From positions 49,017-110,766 of the forward strand of contig NZ_VDMP01000013.1 in the NCBI RefSeq assembly GCF_006335005.1: 61,750 nt of DNA, given 5' to 3'. The DNA comes from Nocardioides albidus (GTDB taxonomy: Bacteria > Actinomycetota > Actinomycetes > Propionibacteriales > Nocardioidaceae). A program made the position numbers and the translations under genes. Under the pieces are notes generated by a model. The model was not told the origin of the DNA and did no database searches. It saw only the letters and a program-made list of their open reading frames with translations. This document shows positions 44,101-52,057 of this stretch, piece after piece (the stretch's first letter is position 1; every line of letters starts with the position of its first letter).

Positions 44101-45082
44101 CCTGCGCCACCACGGCGACGTCGAGGCCCGCGGGATGCTCGACCTCGCCGTCAACGTGTACGACGGCCCGCGGCCGAGCTGGCTCGACGAGGCCCTGCGC
44201 GCCTCGCTGGAGGCGGTCGGCTCCTACCCCGACCCGAGCGCCGCGCGCGCTGCCGTGGCCGCCCACCACGGACGCGACGAGGACGAGGCGCTGGTGACCG
44301 CGGGCGCCGCGGAGGCGTTCACCCTGGTGGCGCGGCTGCGGTCCTGGCGGCGCCCGGTCGTCGTGCACCCGCAGTTCACGGAGCCGCACGCCGCCCTGGA
44401 GGAGGCCGGACGCGAGGTCACGCCGGTGGTGCTGGCCGAGCCGTTCGTCCTCGACCCTGCGCTCGTGCCCGAGGACGCCGACCTGGTCGTGGTCGGCAAT
44501 CCCACCAACCCGACGGGCGCGCTGCACCCGGCCGCCACCCTGCGCGCGCTGGTGCGTCCGGGGCGGCTGGTCGTGGTCGACGAGGCGTTCATGGACTGCG
44601 TGCCCGGCGAGACGGAGTCGCTGGCCGGCGTACCCCTTCCCGGTCTCGTCGTGCTGCGCTCCCTGACCAAGCACTGGGGCATCCCGGGCATCCGCGCCGG
44701 CTACGCCGTGGGCGACCCCGAGGCCGTGGCCGGCCTGGCCCGCGTCCAGACCCCCTGGTCGGTCGCCACGACCGCCGCAGCCGCGGTCGTCGCGTGCCTG
44801 TCCCCCGAGGCGGCCGCCGAGTCCCTCCGGCGGGCCGAGGAGATCCGCGACTGGCGCGAGCACCTGGAGAAGGGCCTGGCCGACCTCGGCATCCGCCATC
44901 TGCCGTCCGCGGCCTCCTTCGTGCTCGCCCGCGTCGGCGAGGGGGTGCACGCCCGGCTCCGCGGCGCCGGCATCGCCGTACGTCGCGCCGACACCTTCCC
45001 GGGACTCGACGGCGCCTGGGTGCGGATCGCCGTCCGGCCGCCGGCCACCGCGGACGTGCTGCTGAGCGCGCTCGCGCGGTGA
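44093..45082 (+). CDS. cobC: CobC-type PLP-dependent aminotransferase-fold enzyme
   Basis: 329 residues from GTG 44093, overlapping cobB by 8 bases. Fold type I PLP enzyme similar to threonine-phosphate decarboxylase, which makes the (R)-1-amino-2-propanol phosphate arm of B12. Key motifs: LVVVGNPTNPTG, VVVDEAFMDCVPGE, and the PLP lysine in LRSLTKHWGIPGIRAGY, with RIAVRPP near the end. It is the last gene of the cobG operon. A hairpin lies 25 bases downstream. Confidence 0.93.
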   Translation: MVDLRHHGDVEARGMLDLAVNVYDGPRPSWLDEALRASLEAVGSYPDPSAARAAVAAHHGRDEDEALVTAGAAEAFTLVARLRSWRRPVVVHPQFTEPHAALEEAGREVTPVVLAEPFVLDPALVPEDADLVVVGNPTNPTGALHPAATLRALVRPGRLVVVDEAFMDCVPGETESLAGVPLPGLVVLRSLTKHWGIPGIRAGYAVGDPEAVAGLARVQTPWSVATTAAAAVVACLSPEAAAESLRRAEEIRDWREHLEKGLADLGIRHLPSAASFVLARVGEGVHARLRGAGIAVRRADTFPGLDGAWVRIAVRPPATADVLLSALAR

Positions 45083-45107
45083 TCGCCGCCTGATCCCGGT
45101 CCCCGGA

Positions 45108-45153
45108 GTCGTGTGCCCAAGACCCCGGATATTCGGGTTCTCAGGCACACGAC
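45108..45153. repeat. Long intergenic palindrome after cobC
   Basis: GTCGTGTGCC (45108-45117) and GGCACACGAC (45144-45153) are perfect 10-bp inverted repeats, with an inner ACCC/GGGT pair and an AT-rich centre GGATATTC unlike its surroundings. It may end the cob operon, but it has no T-run and also looks like a repetitive palindromic element. The 315-base gap to cbtB holds this hairpin and the riboswitch. Confidence 0.7.
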
Positions 45154-45229
45154 CCGACCGGGCGCGGACCGAGAGGAACCGATCCGGTCCGCTCCCGCGA
45201 TCCCCCTGCCCGAAAGGGCTCCTCATGCC

Positions 45230-45350
45230 CTAGAGTCCTGTCAACAGGCATGAGGAAGCCGGTGGGAGTCCGGCACAGTCGCGCTACTGTGACACCGCCT
45301 CCGGTCCTCACGGACGGTTGCGGTGGAGTCAGGAACGAGTGCCTGCACCA
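45230..45350 (+). promoter_or_regulatory. Cobalamin riboswitch upstream of cbtB
   Basis: Core elements in order: GAGGAAGCCGGTGGGAGTCC (45252-45271), then GGCACAGTCGCGCTACTGTG, then GGAGTCAGGAACGAGTGCCT near 45325-45344 as the B12-box region. It fits the class of B12 riboswitches usually found before cbtAB cobalt-transport genes. The cbtB start lies about 50 bases beyond. Boundaries are approximate. Confidence 0.92.
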
Positions 45351-45397
45351 CCTCACAACCACAGACCGGGGACGCTGAATCCCTGAGGAGGCAACAC

Positions 45398-45616
45398 ATG
45401 TCGCAGACAACCGCCGCTCCGCTCGCTCCGGCCGTCCAGGTCCCCGTCGTGCCGCTGCTCCAGCTCGGCACGTGGGTCGTGTTCTTCGGCCTGCTGGCGA
45501 TGCTGGCGATCTTCTTCGTGAGCGCCGACCAGGGTGCGCTCTCCCTGGTGGCCGGCAACGGCGTGCACGAGTGGGTGCACGACGCGCGCCACCTGCTCGG
45601 CTACCCCTGCCACTGA
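45398..45616 (+). CDS. cbtB: CbtB-type predicted cobalt transporter subunit
   Basis: 72 residues from ATG 45398, with GAGGAG upstream. One membrane helix (WVVFFGLLAMLAIFFVSADQ) and a histidine-rich tail HEWVHDARHLLGYPCH, which would bind Co2+ or Ni2+. This layout is the CbtB hallmark. It is paired with cbtA downstream (8-base gap) under a B12 riboswitch, so import of cobalt would fall when B12 is plentiful. Confidence 0.93.
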   Translation: MSQTTAAPLAPAVQVPVVPLLQLGTWVVFFGLLAMLAIFFVSADQGALSLVAGNGVHEWVHDARHLLGYPCH

Positions 45617-45624
45617 GCGCCGGC

Positions 45625-46455
45625 GTGGGCACCGCCTCCGGGGACAGGTCCGTCCCCGGCCTCAGCCCGGCCGCCTTCCTCCTGCGCGGGCTCGCGGTGG
45701 GCCTGGCCGCCGGCCTGATCGCCTTCGTCGTCGCCTTCGCCTTCGGTGAGCCGTACGTCGACGACGCCATCGCGCTCGAGGAGTCGGCCGCCGCGCACAC
45801 CGACGCCGACCACGCGAAGGACGACGCGGACAAGGCCGACGAATCCGCCGACGACGCAGGCATGGTCGAGGTCTCCCGCGACAACCAGAGGAGCTGGGGC
45901 CTGCTGACCGGGACGCTCGCCATCGGCGCCGCCCTGGGCGGCCTGGCGTCGCTGGCCGCCGCCGCGGTCCTCGGCCGGCTCGGCAACCTGTCGGCGCGCG
46001 GGTCCACGGCGCTGGTCGTGCTGATCGGGTTCGTCGCGGTCACGCTGGTCCCGTTCACGAAGTACCCCGCCACCCCGCCGGCCGTCGGCAGCGGCGAGAC
46101 GATCGGGGGCCGCACCGCCTCGTACTTCGGGCTGCTGCTCATCTCCGTGCTCGCCGCGATCGCCGTCGTCGTCCTGGCCAACCGGCTGTGCGCCCGGCTC
46201 GACGGCTGGACCGCCGCGTTCATCGGCGCCGGTGTCTACGTCGCGGTGGTCTCGGTCGCGGCCGCGCTGCTGCCGAGCGTCAACGAGCTCGGGGACTTCC
46301 CCGCCGACACGCTGTGGTACTTCCGCCGCTCCTCGCTCATCACGCTGGCCGCCCTGTGGGCGAGCATCGGCGTCGGCCTGACCCTGCTGGTCGGCCGGAT
46401 GCACGACCGCGTCGCGGCGGACCTCGCCCGGCGCGCGCTCGCAGCGAGTCTGTGA
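45625..46455 (+). CDS. cbtA: CbtA-type predicted cobalt transporter
   Basis: 276 residues from GTG 45625. About five or six membrane helices. CbtA features: first helix LLRGLAVGLAAGLIAFVVAF followed by FGEPYVDDAIALEE, an acidic His/Asp-rich loop (HTDADHAKDDADKADESADD) that may bind metal, and VPFTKYPATPPAVG. A later segment YFRRSSLITLAALW precedes the last helix. It works with CbtB to bring cobalt to the B12 pathway. Its stop overlaps the cobD start. Confidence 0.92.
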   Translation: MGTASGDRSVPGLSPAAFLLRGLAVGLAAGLIAFVVAFAFGEPYVDDAIALEESAAAHTDADHAKDDADKADESADDAGMVEVSRDNQRSWGLLTGTLAIGAALGGLASLAAAAVLGRLGNLSARGSTALVVLIGFVAVTLVPFTKYPATPPAVGSGETIGGRTASYFGLLLISVLAAIAVVVLANRLCARLDGWTAAFIGAGVYVAVVSVAAALLPSVNELGDFPADTLWYFRRSSLITLAALWASIGVGLTLLVGRMHDRVAADLARRALAASL

Positions 46456-47378
46456 GGTCGGGCGGGCGGACTGCCGGCCTGCTGCTCGGGTACGCCGCGG
46501 ACCGGGTCCTCGCCGACCCGCGCCGTGGGCACCCGGTGGCCGGCTTCGGCCGGGTCGCCGGCGCGCTGGAGCAGCGGGCCTGGCGCGACGACCGGGCCGC
46601 CGGTGCGGCGTACGTCGCCGTGCTGGTCGGCGGCGCCGTCGCGCTCGGCATCGCCGCGGAGCGCTCGCTCCCCCGCCCCCTCGCCACGCTCACCACGGCC
46701 GTGGCCACCTGGGCCGTCCTGGGTGGCACCTCCCTCGACCGCGAGGCCGCCGAGGTGGACCGGCTGCTGGCGGCCGGCCGGCTCCCGGAGGCTCGGGTGC
46801 AGCTGACCCATCTGGTCGGCCGCGACACCTCGCAGCTCTCCGCGCAGGAGGTGGTCCGGGCGACCCTGGAGTCCCTGGCCGAGAACACCTCCGACGCCGT
46901 GGTCGCGCCGCTCGTGTGGGGTGCCGTCGCCGGCGTTCCGGGACTGCTCGGCTACCGGGCCGCCAACACGCTCGACGCGATGGTCGGTCACCGCAGCCCG
47001 CGCTACGAGCGGTTCGGCTGGGCCGCGGCGCGCTTCGACGACCTGCTCAACCTCCCCGGATCACGCCTCACCGCGGCCCTCGCCACCCTCCTGGGGCCCG
47101 ACCCGCGGGGGGCGTGGCGGGCCTGGCGCCGCGACGCCGCCGGCCACCCGAGCCCCAACGCGGGTCCGGTGGAGGCGGCCTTCGCGGGAGCCCTCGGCAT
47201 CCGACTGGGCGGCACCAACGACTACGCCGGCCGCATCGAGCACCGCGCCGTGATGGGCGACGGGCCGCCGCCCGAGCCGGCCGACCTCGACCGGGCCCGC
47301 GTCCTGGCCCGCCGGATCGGCCTGACCGCCACCCTCGTCGCGGCGGGCGCGGCCACCGTGCGAGCATCGTCGCGATGA
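46452..47378 (+). CDS. cobD: Adenosylcobinamide-phosphate synthase
   Basis: 308 residues from GTG 46452. Membrane enzyme (CbiB in Salmonella) that links aminopropanol phosphate, made by CobC, to adenosylcobyrate. Family motifs: ADRVLADPRRGHPVAGFGRV at the start, ATLESLAENTSDAVVAPLVW, FDDLLNLPGSRLTA, and HPSPNAGPVEAAFAGALGIR. Overlaps cbtA and the downstream SDR gene by 4 bases, tying transport and synthesis together. Confidence 0.95.
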   Translation: MRSGGRTAGLLLGYAADRVLADPRRGHPVAGFGRVAGALEQRAWRDDRAAGAAYVAVLVGGAVALGIAAERSLPRPLATLTTAVATWAVLGGTSLDREAAEVDRLLAAGRLPEARVQLTHLVGRDTSQLSAQEVVRATLESLAENTSDAVVAPLVWGAVAGVPGLLGYRAANTLDAMVGHRSPRYERFGWAAARFDDLLNLPGSRLTAALATLLGPDPRGAWRAWRRDAAGHPSPNAGPVEAAFAGALGIRLGGTNDYAGRIEHRAVMGDGPPPEPADLDRARVLARRIGLTATLVAAGAATVRASSR

Positions 47379-48286
47379 GCACCCGAACCCCCCGGACCGA
47401 CCTGCTGCGCACGCCACTCCTCCAGTCCCCGCGCGCCCGCGTCGCCCGGCTCACCCGCGCCCTCACCGGTGCGCCGAGCCCGCTGGTGGGGCGGACCGTG
47501 CTCGTCACGGGCGCGAGCTCCGGCATCGGCGAGGCGACCGCGCACGCGGCCGCGCGCCGCGGCGCACGGGTCCTGCTCGCCGCGCGTCGCGAGGCGGAGC
47601 TGGCCCGCGTGGAGCAGGCGATCCGCGCCGAGGGCGGCGAGGCGTCGTCGTACGTCGTCGACATGACCGACGGCGCGTCCGTCGACGCCCTCGTCGAGCG
47701 GCTGCTCGACGAGCACGGTGCGGTCGACTACGTCGTCAACAACGCCGGGCGCTCGATCCGCCGCTCGCTGGAGCTGACCCACGGTCGCCTCCACGACTTC
47801 GATCGGATGATGGCCGTCAACTTCCTCGGGCCGGTGCGGCTGACGATGGGGCTTGTGCCGGCGATGCGCGCGCAGCGCTTCGGGCACGTCGTCAACATCG
47901 TCACCTGGGGCAACCAGATCCGGGCGCCGAAGTTCGCGGCGTACATCGCCTCGAAGACCGCCCTCGACGTGTTCGGCCGGATCCTCGGCCGCGAGCTCTT
48001 CTTCGACAACGTCACCTGCACCAACATGCGGATCGCGATCGTGCAGACCCCGATGATCGGCCCCACGGCAGAGTACGCCGGCCGCGGCGAGACCGCCGAG
48101 GAGTGCGCCGAGCGCGTGGTCCGCGCCCTCGAGGACCGGCCGATCACCGTCGACGGCACGTTCGGCACGTTCTACGCCGCCTTCAACGTCCTGGCGCCGC
48201 GCCTCTCGGACCTGGTGATGGCGTCGGCCCACCGGCGCGAGCCGGACTCGCCGGCCGCGCGCGGTGCCGCTCCGGGCCCCCGCTGA
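47375..48286 (+). CDS. Short-chain dehydrogenase/reductase in the cbtB operon
   Basis: 303 residues from ATG 47375 (ATGA overlap with cobD). An N-terminal extension of about 38 residues precedes the SDR fold: TGASSGIGEATAHAAARRG, VNNAGRSIRRSLE, VNIVTWGNQ with an unusual WGN where the Ser is usual, and the Tyr/Lys pair in FAAYIASKTALDVFGR. It probably handles a lipid or other hydrophobic substrate. Its tight coupling to cobD could mean co-regulation by B12 only by chance; no SDR step is known in B12 synthesis. Confidence 0.85.
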   Translation: MSTRTPRTDLLRTPLLQSPRARVARLTRALTGAPSPLVGRTVLVTGASSGIGEATAHAAARRGARVLLAARREAELARVEQAIRAEGGEASSYVVDMTDGASVDALVERLLDEHGAVDYVVNNAGRSIRRSLELTHGRLHDFDRMMAVNFLGPVRLTMGLVPAMRAQRFGHVVNIVTWGNQIRAPKFAAYIASKTALDVFGRILGRELFFDNVTCTNMRIAIVQTPMIGPTAEYAGRGETAEECAERVVRALEDRPITVDGTFGTFYAAFNVLAPRLSDLVMASAHRREPDSPAARGAAPGPR

Positions 48287-48330
48287 CCGGACTCGTCACT
48301 TCCGAGGTATCACGCGGGCCCGGTTCCGAC

Positions 48331-48359
48331 TCCGAGGGATGTCAGCAATACCCCTCGGA
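48331..48359 (+). promoter_or_regulatory. Hairpin in the leader of the VWA-protein gene
   Basis: TCCGAGGG (48331-48338) and CCCTCGGA (48352-48359) pair, with a 13-base loop. It ends 11 bases before the ATG, just upstream of AAAGGAAC, so it could influence translation. Confidence 0.5.
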
Positions 48360-48370
48360 AAGGAACTGAC

Positions 48371-49978
48371 ATGCGTCTCCAACCCCCCAGCACCCTCGCC
48401 CGGGCCATCCCGGTCGGGCTGCTCTCCGTGGCCCTCGGCGCCGCGGCCACGGTCGCCGCCGTCGGCGACCCGGGCGTCAGCCCGCAGCACTACACCGACG
48501 CCCTCGCCCCCGGCGGCTCGGTCACCATCACCAAGACGGTGGAGACGCCGCCCATCCCCCCGAACCCCGACATCGTCTTCCTCGCCGACACCACCACCAG
48601 CATGACCGCGAGCATCGGCAACGTGCAGGCCAACGCCACCAGCATCGTCGACCAGATCCTCGCGGCCCAGCCGAGCGCGCAGTTCGCCGTCGCCGACTAC
48701 AAGGACACCGACGACGCGACCGGCTACTTCCTGCTGCGCCAGCAGCTGACCGGCGACACCACCGCGGTCACCAACGGGATCGGCGCCTGGACGCCGCTCT
48801 CCGGCGGCGGCGATGACGCGGCGGAGGATTGGATCGGGGCGCTGGCCCAGGTCCCGGGCGCTATCGACTTCCGCGCCGGAGGCACCCCGATCGTCGTGAT
48901 GTTCGGCGACTCGACCAGCCACGACCCGTCCGACGGCCACACCCTGGTCTCCGCGACGGCAGCGCTGCAGGCCGCGGGCATCCGGGTGATCGCGATCTCG
49001 GTCCCCGGCGCCGACGGCTACCTGTGGAACGGCCTCAACTCCGCCATGCAGGCGTCGTACGTCACCTCGCAGACCGGCGGCACGCTGACCAACGCCGACC
49101 CCGACGAGGTCTCCGACGTGATCCTCAGCCAGTTGCAGAACCTGCCGGCCGAGGTCACCCACGAGGTGTCCTGCGACCCGGGCGTGAGCGCCACGCTCAC
49201 GCCGGCGTCGCAGACCGTCACGAGCGGGCAGTCGACCACCTTCGAGGAGACCATCACCCTCGCCGCCGACGCACCCCAGGGCGAGACCGTCTCGTGCACG
49301 GTGTCGTTCAAGGTCAACGGGATGGTCCCCGGACCGGAGTTCGTGCAGACGATCGACATCGACGTCGAGGACGTCACCCCGCCGGTGGTGACGGTCGAGA
49401 GCAAGACCGTCGAGGCCACCAGCCCCGCCGGCGCCGTCGTGGAGTACGACGCCAGCGCGGTCGACAACGTCGACGGTCCGCTCACGCCGACCTGCGTCCC
49501 GCCGTCGGGCTCGCAGTTCGCGCTCGGGGTCACGCCCGTCGACTGCCAGGCCACCGACGCCGCCGGCAACACCGGCCACGGCTCGGGCACGATCGAGGTG
49601 GTCGACACCACCCCGCCGAGCGTCGCCTGCGCCGAGTCCACCAACCCCGGCGGCAACGTGCCGAAGGCGGGCGACACCCGACCGAACCCCCAGGGCCAGA
49701 ACCAGGACGGCTTCTACCGGCTCGACGCGACCGACATCGTCGACACCGACCCGGACGTCTACCTGCGCGACACCGGCAGCGGCCACGTCTGGGGCCCGTT
49801 CGCCAGCGGCCAGCGGATCAAGTACACCGAGGCCGCGTCCGGTCCCTCGCAGAAGCAGCTGGGCGACAGCGACATCGTGCACCTGACCGGGACGGGTGAC
49901 GCCGAGCTCTACGCCGAGGACTTCTCGGGCAACGTCAGCGCACCCGTGGCGTGCCTGGTCCCGGCGCCGCCGATGTAG
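48371..49978 (+). CDS. Secreted von Willebrand factor A / HYR-type protein
   Basis: 535 residues from ATG 48371. Signal peptide of about 30 residues (IPVGLLSVALGAAATVAAV). The VWA domain begins DIVFLADTTTSM, a MIDAS-like DxTxS variant, and runs through ADYKDTDDATGYFLLRQQL and VVMFGDSTSHDPSD. Then come a repeat-like region with paired cysteines (EVSCDPGVSATLTP, VSCTVSFKVNG) and a HYR-type module (VTPPVVTVESKTVEATSPAG, followed by GVTPVDCQATDAAGN). There is no anchor motif. It probably binds ligands or surfaces outside the cell. It separates the plus-strand cob units from the minus-strand one. Confidence 0.88.
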   Translation: MRLQPPSTLARAIPVGLLSVALGAAATVAAVGDPGVSPQHYTDALAPGGSVTITKTVETPPIPPNPDIVFLADTTTSMTASIGNVQANATSIVDQILAAQPSAQFAVADYKDTDDATGYFLLRQQLTGDTTAVTNGIGAWTPLSGGGDDAAEDWIGALAQVPGAIDFRAGGTPIVVMFGDSTSHDPSDGHTLVSATAALQAAGIRVIAISVPGADGYLWNGLNSAMQASYVTSQTGGTLTNADPDEVSDVILSQLQNLPAEVTHEVSCDPGVSATLTPASQTVTSGQSTTFEETITLAADAPQGETVSCTVSFKVNGMVPGPEFVQTIDIDVEDVTPPVVTVESKTVEATSPAGAVVEYDASAVDNVDGPLTPTCVPPSGSQFALGVTPVDCQATDAAGNTGHGSGTIEVVDTTPPSVACAESTNPGGNVPKAGDTRPNPQGQNQDGFYRLDATDIVDTDPDVYLRDTGSGHVWGPFASGQRIKYTEAASGPSQKQLGDSDIVHLTGTGDAELYAEDFSGNVSAPVACLVPAPPM

Positions 49979-49993
49979 TCAGCTCACCGTTGT

Positions 49994-50020
49994 CGGGCCG
50001 GTCACCTCGTGGCCGGCCCG
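49994..50020. terminator. Hairpin between convergent VWA and HxlR genes
   Basis: CGGGCCGG (49994-50001) pairs with CCGGCCCG (50013-50020) across an 11-base loop. It begins 16 bases after the VWA stop and runs into the last codons of the HxlR gene. Likely terminator for the plus-strand gene; there is no T-run. Confidence 0.5.
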
Positions 50021-50376
50021 ATGACCGTGTCGGCGTTGCGTCCGACCCAGCGCAGCAGGGGCACCATGACCTCGGCCAGCTCCTCGCCGAGCGGGGTCAG
50101 GCTGTAGTCGACGCGGGGCGGCATCACGGGCTGCTGCTCGCGGTGCACCAGGCCGTCGGCCTCGAGGGTCCGCAGCGTCTGGGCCAGCATCTTCTCGCTG
50201 ATCCCCTGGGCCCGGCGGCGCAGCTCGCTCCAGCGCTGGGGTCCGTCGGTGAGCGAGACCAGGACCAGCACTCCCCACTTGCTCGTCACATGGTCGAGCA
50301 GCACCCGGCTCGAGCACGCCGCGGGGAACACGCCGCCGGGGAACTGCTCGAAGATGCTCTCGGCACTTTCCGTCAC
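50002..50376 (-). CDS. HxlR-family transcriptional regulator
   Basis: 124 residues. Winged-helix HxlR/MarR-like fold with CSSRVLLDHVTSKWGVLVL, RWSELRRRAQGISEKMLAQT, and DGLVHREQQPVMPPRVDYSL. The single cysteine near the start (AACSSRVL) is at the position used by HxlR sensors for oxidants or aldehydes. It diverges from the NmrA-like reductase gene, and a palindromic site lies between them, so it probably represses that gene in the absence of electrophile stress. Confidence 0.93.
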   Translation of the reverse strand: MTESAESIFEQFPGGVFPAACSSRVLLDHVTSKWGVLVLVSLTDGPQRWSELRRRAQGISEKMLAQTLRTLEADGLVHREQQPVMPPRVDYSLTPLGEELAEVMVPLLRWVGRNADTVIGPATR

Positions 50377-50379
50377 GGA

Positions 50380-50404
50380 AGTACCTTACTTCGAAGTGCG
50401 TACT
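50380..50404. promoter_or_regulatory. Operator for the HxlR regulator
   Basis: AGTAC (50380-50384) and GTACT (50400-50404) flank a perfect 10-bp palindrome ACTTCGAAGT (50388-50397). The nested symmetry between divergent genes and the AT-rich character fit an HxlR-type site that overlaps both promoters. Confidence 0.7.
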
Positions 50405-50484
50405 AACTCTTGGGAAGCAACTTCCCGGACGGCCCGTTGAGGAGGACGACAAGCACGATCCCACCGTCACGGAAGGTCCCACCC

Positions 50485-51345
50485 ATGTCTCTCGTCGTCA
50501 CCGGAGCCACCGGCCACCTCGGCCGTCTCGTCGTCGCTGCCCTCCTCGAGAGGGGGGTCCCGGCCGCCGAGGTCGTGGCCCTCGGCCGCGACGAGGCCCG
50601 CCTCGCCGAGCTCGACGCCCTCGGCGTCACCACCCGCCGCGTCGACTACGCCGACGCCGACGCGCTCTCCGACGCACTCGCCGGCGCGGACCGCGTGCTG
50701 CTCATCTCCGGCAGCGAGGTCGGCCAGCGCCTCGCCCAGCACGAGAACGTCATCGCCGCCGCCCGGGCGGCGGGCGTGGGCCTGCTGGCCTACACCAGCA
50801 TCGCCAACGCCGACACCAGCACGATGATCCTCGCCGCCGAGCACCGCGCCACCGAGGAGGCCGTCGTCGCCTCGGGCCTGCCCCACACCTTCCTGCGCAA
50901 CAGCTGGTACACCGAGAACTACACCGGCCAGCTCGCGACGTACGCCGAGCACGGCACCGTCCTCGGCGCGGCCGGCGACGGTCGGGTCAGCGCCGCCACC
51001 CGGGCCGACTACGCCGAGGCGGCCGCCGCCGCGCTGCTGCTCGACCAGCCGAGGCGGGTCTACGAGCTGGGCGGAGCGGCGTTCAGCCTCAAGGAGCTCG
51101 CCACGACCGTCGGCGACGTCCTCGGCAAGGACGTCACCTACACCGACCTCCCCGCGGACGAGCTGACCCGGGTCCTCGTGGGCGCGGGCCTGCCGGAGGG
51201 GTACGCCGCCGTCCTCGCCGACGCCGACCTCGGACTCGGCCGGGGCGATCTGCACGTCGAGCCGACCGACCTCGAGGCCCTCCTGGGCCGTCCGGCGACC
51301 TCGCTCGCCGACGCGGTCAGGGCCGCGGCCGCGCCCCGAGGCTGA
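50485..51345 (+). CDS. NmrA-like NAD(P)H-dependent quinone oxidoreductase
   Basis: 286 residues from ATG 50485. Atypical SDR of the QorB/NmrA group: cofactor motif [18 protein letters not shown], then [31 protein letters not shown], and [15 protein letters not shown] typical of quinone oxidoreductase 2. It probably reduces quinones or other electrophiles, in line with control by the HxlR protein. Its last 29 bases overlap the 3' end of cobK on the other strand. Confidence 0.93.
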   Translation: MSLVVTGATGHLGRLVVAALLERGVPAAEVVALGRDEARLAELDALGVTTRRVDYADADALSDALAGADRVLLISGSEVGQRLAQHENVIAAARAAGVGLLAYTSIANADTSTMILAAEHRATEEAVVASGLPHTFLRNSWYTENYTGQLATYAEHGTVLGAAGDGRVSAATRADYAEAAAAALLLDQPRRVYELGGAAFSLKELATTVGDVLGKDVTYTDLPADELTRVLVGAGLPEGYAAVLADADLGLGRGDLHVEPTDLEALLGRPATSLADAVRAAAAPRG

Positions 51346-52057
51346 GCACCCACGCCAGCGCGGCGTCGGCGTCGGGGACGGTGTCGACGCCGGCGGGCGG
51401 GCGCGGGCGTCGTACGACGACCACGGGCAGGCGCCGCTCGGCGGCGGCCTCCATCTTGGGCCAGGTGAGCTCGCCGCCGGAGTCCTTGGTGACGAGCACG
51501 TCGCGGTCGGCCAGCAGGTCCCGCTCGCCGTCGAGCGTGTAGGGCCCGCGCGAGGTCAGCAGGTCCCAGGCCGGGGGGATCTCGATGTCCGGCGGGTCGA
51601 CGACCCGGGCGAGGACCTGGAGCTCGGCCAGGGCGGGGACGAAGCGGGCGAGCTCCTGGCGTCCGACGGTGAGGAAGGGCCGGCTGCCGAGCTCGCCGGC
51701 GACGGTCGCGGCCTGCTCGTGGGTGTCGACCCAGATCCACGACGGCGTGGCCCGCTCGGCCCAGCCGGGGCGCTCCAGCCGGAGCAGCGGGACGCCCTCG
51801 GCGGCGCACGCCTCGGCGGCGTTGCGGGTGATGCCCTGCGCGAACGGATGGGTGGCGTCCACCACCGCGTCGAAGCCGGTGAGCTCCGTCCGCAGTCCCT
51901 CGACGCCGCCGAAGCCGCCGATCCGGACCTCCCCGACGGGGAGCCGGGGCCGGGCGACCCGGCCCGCGAGCGAGGACACCACGGCGACGCCCTCGTCGAC
52001 GAGGAGCGCGGCGAGGGCGCGGGCCTCCCCCGTGCCGCCGAGCAGGAGCACCCTCAT
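51317..52057 (-). CDS. cobK: Precorrin-6A reductase
   Basis: 246 residues from ATG 52057, overlapping the cobQ stop. NADPH-dependent reduction of the macrocycle. Motifs: [19 protein letters not shown] at the start, [19 protein letters not shown], and [20 protein letters not shown] near the end, diagnostic for CobK. Last gene of the minus-strand cobN operon. The convergent overlap with the NmrA-like gene leaves no terminator between them. Confidence 0.96.
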   Translation of the reverse strand: MRVLLLGGTGEARALAALLVDEGVAVVSSLAGRVARPRLPVGEVRIGGFGGVEGLRTELTGFDAVVDATHPFAQGITRNAAEACAAEGVPLLRLERPGWAERATPSWIWVDTHEQAATVAGELGSRPFLTVGRQELARFVPALAELQVLARVVDPPDIEIPPAWDLLTSRGPYTLDGERDLLADRDVLVTKDSGGELTWPKMEAAAERRLPVVVVRRPRPPAGVDTVPDADAALAWVLSLGARPRP

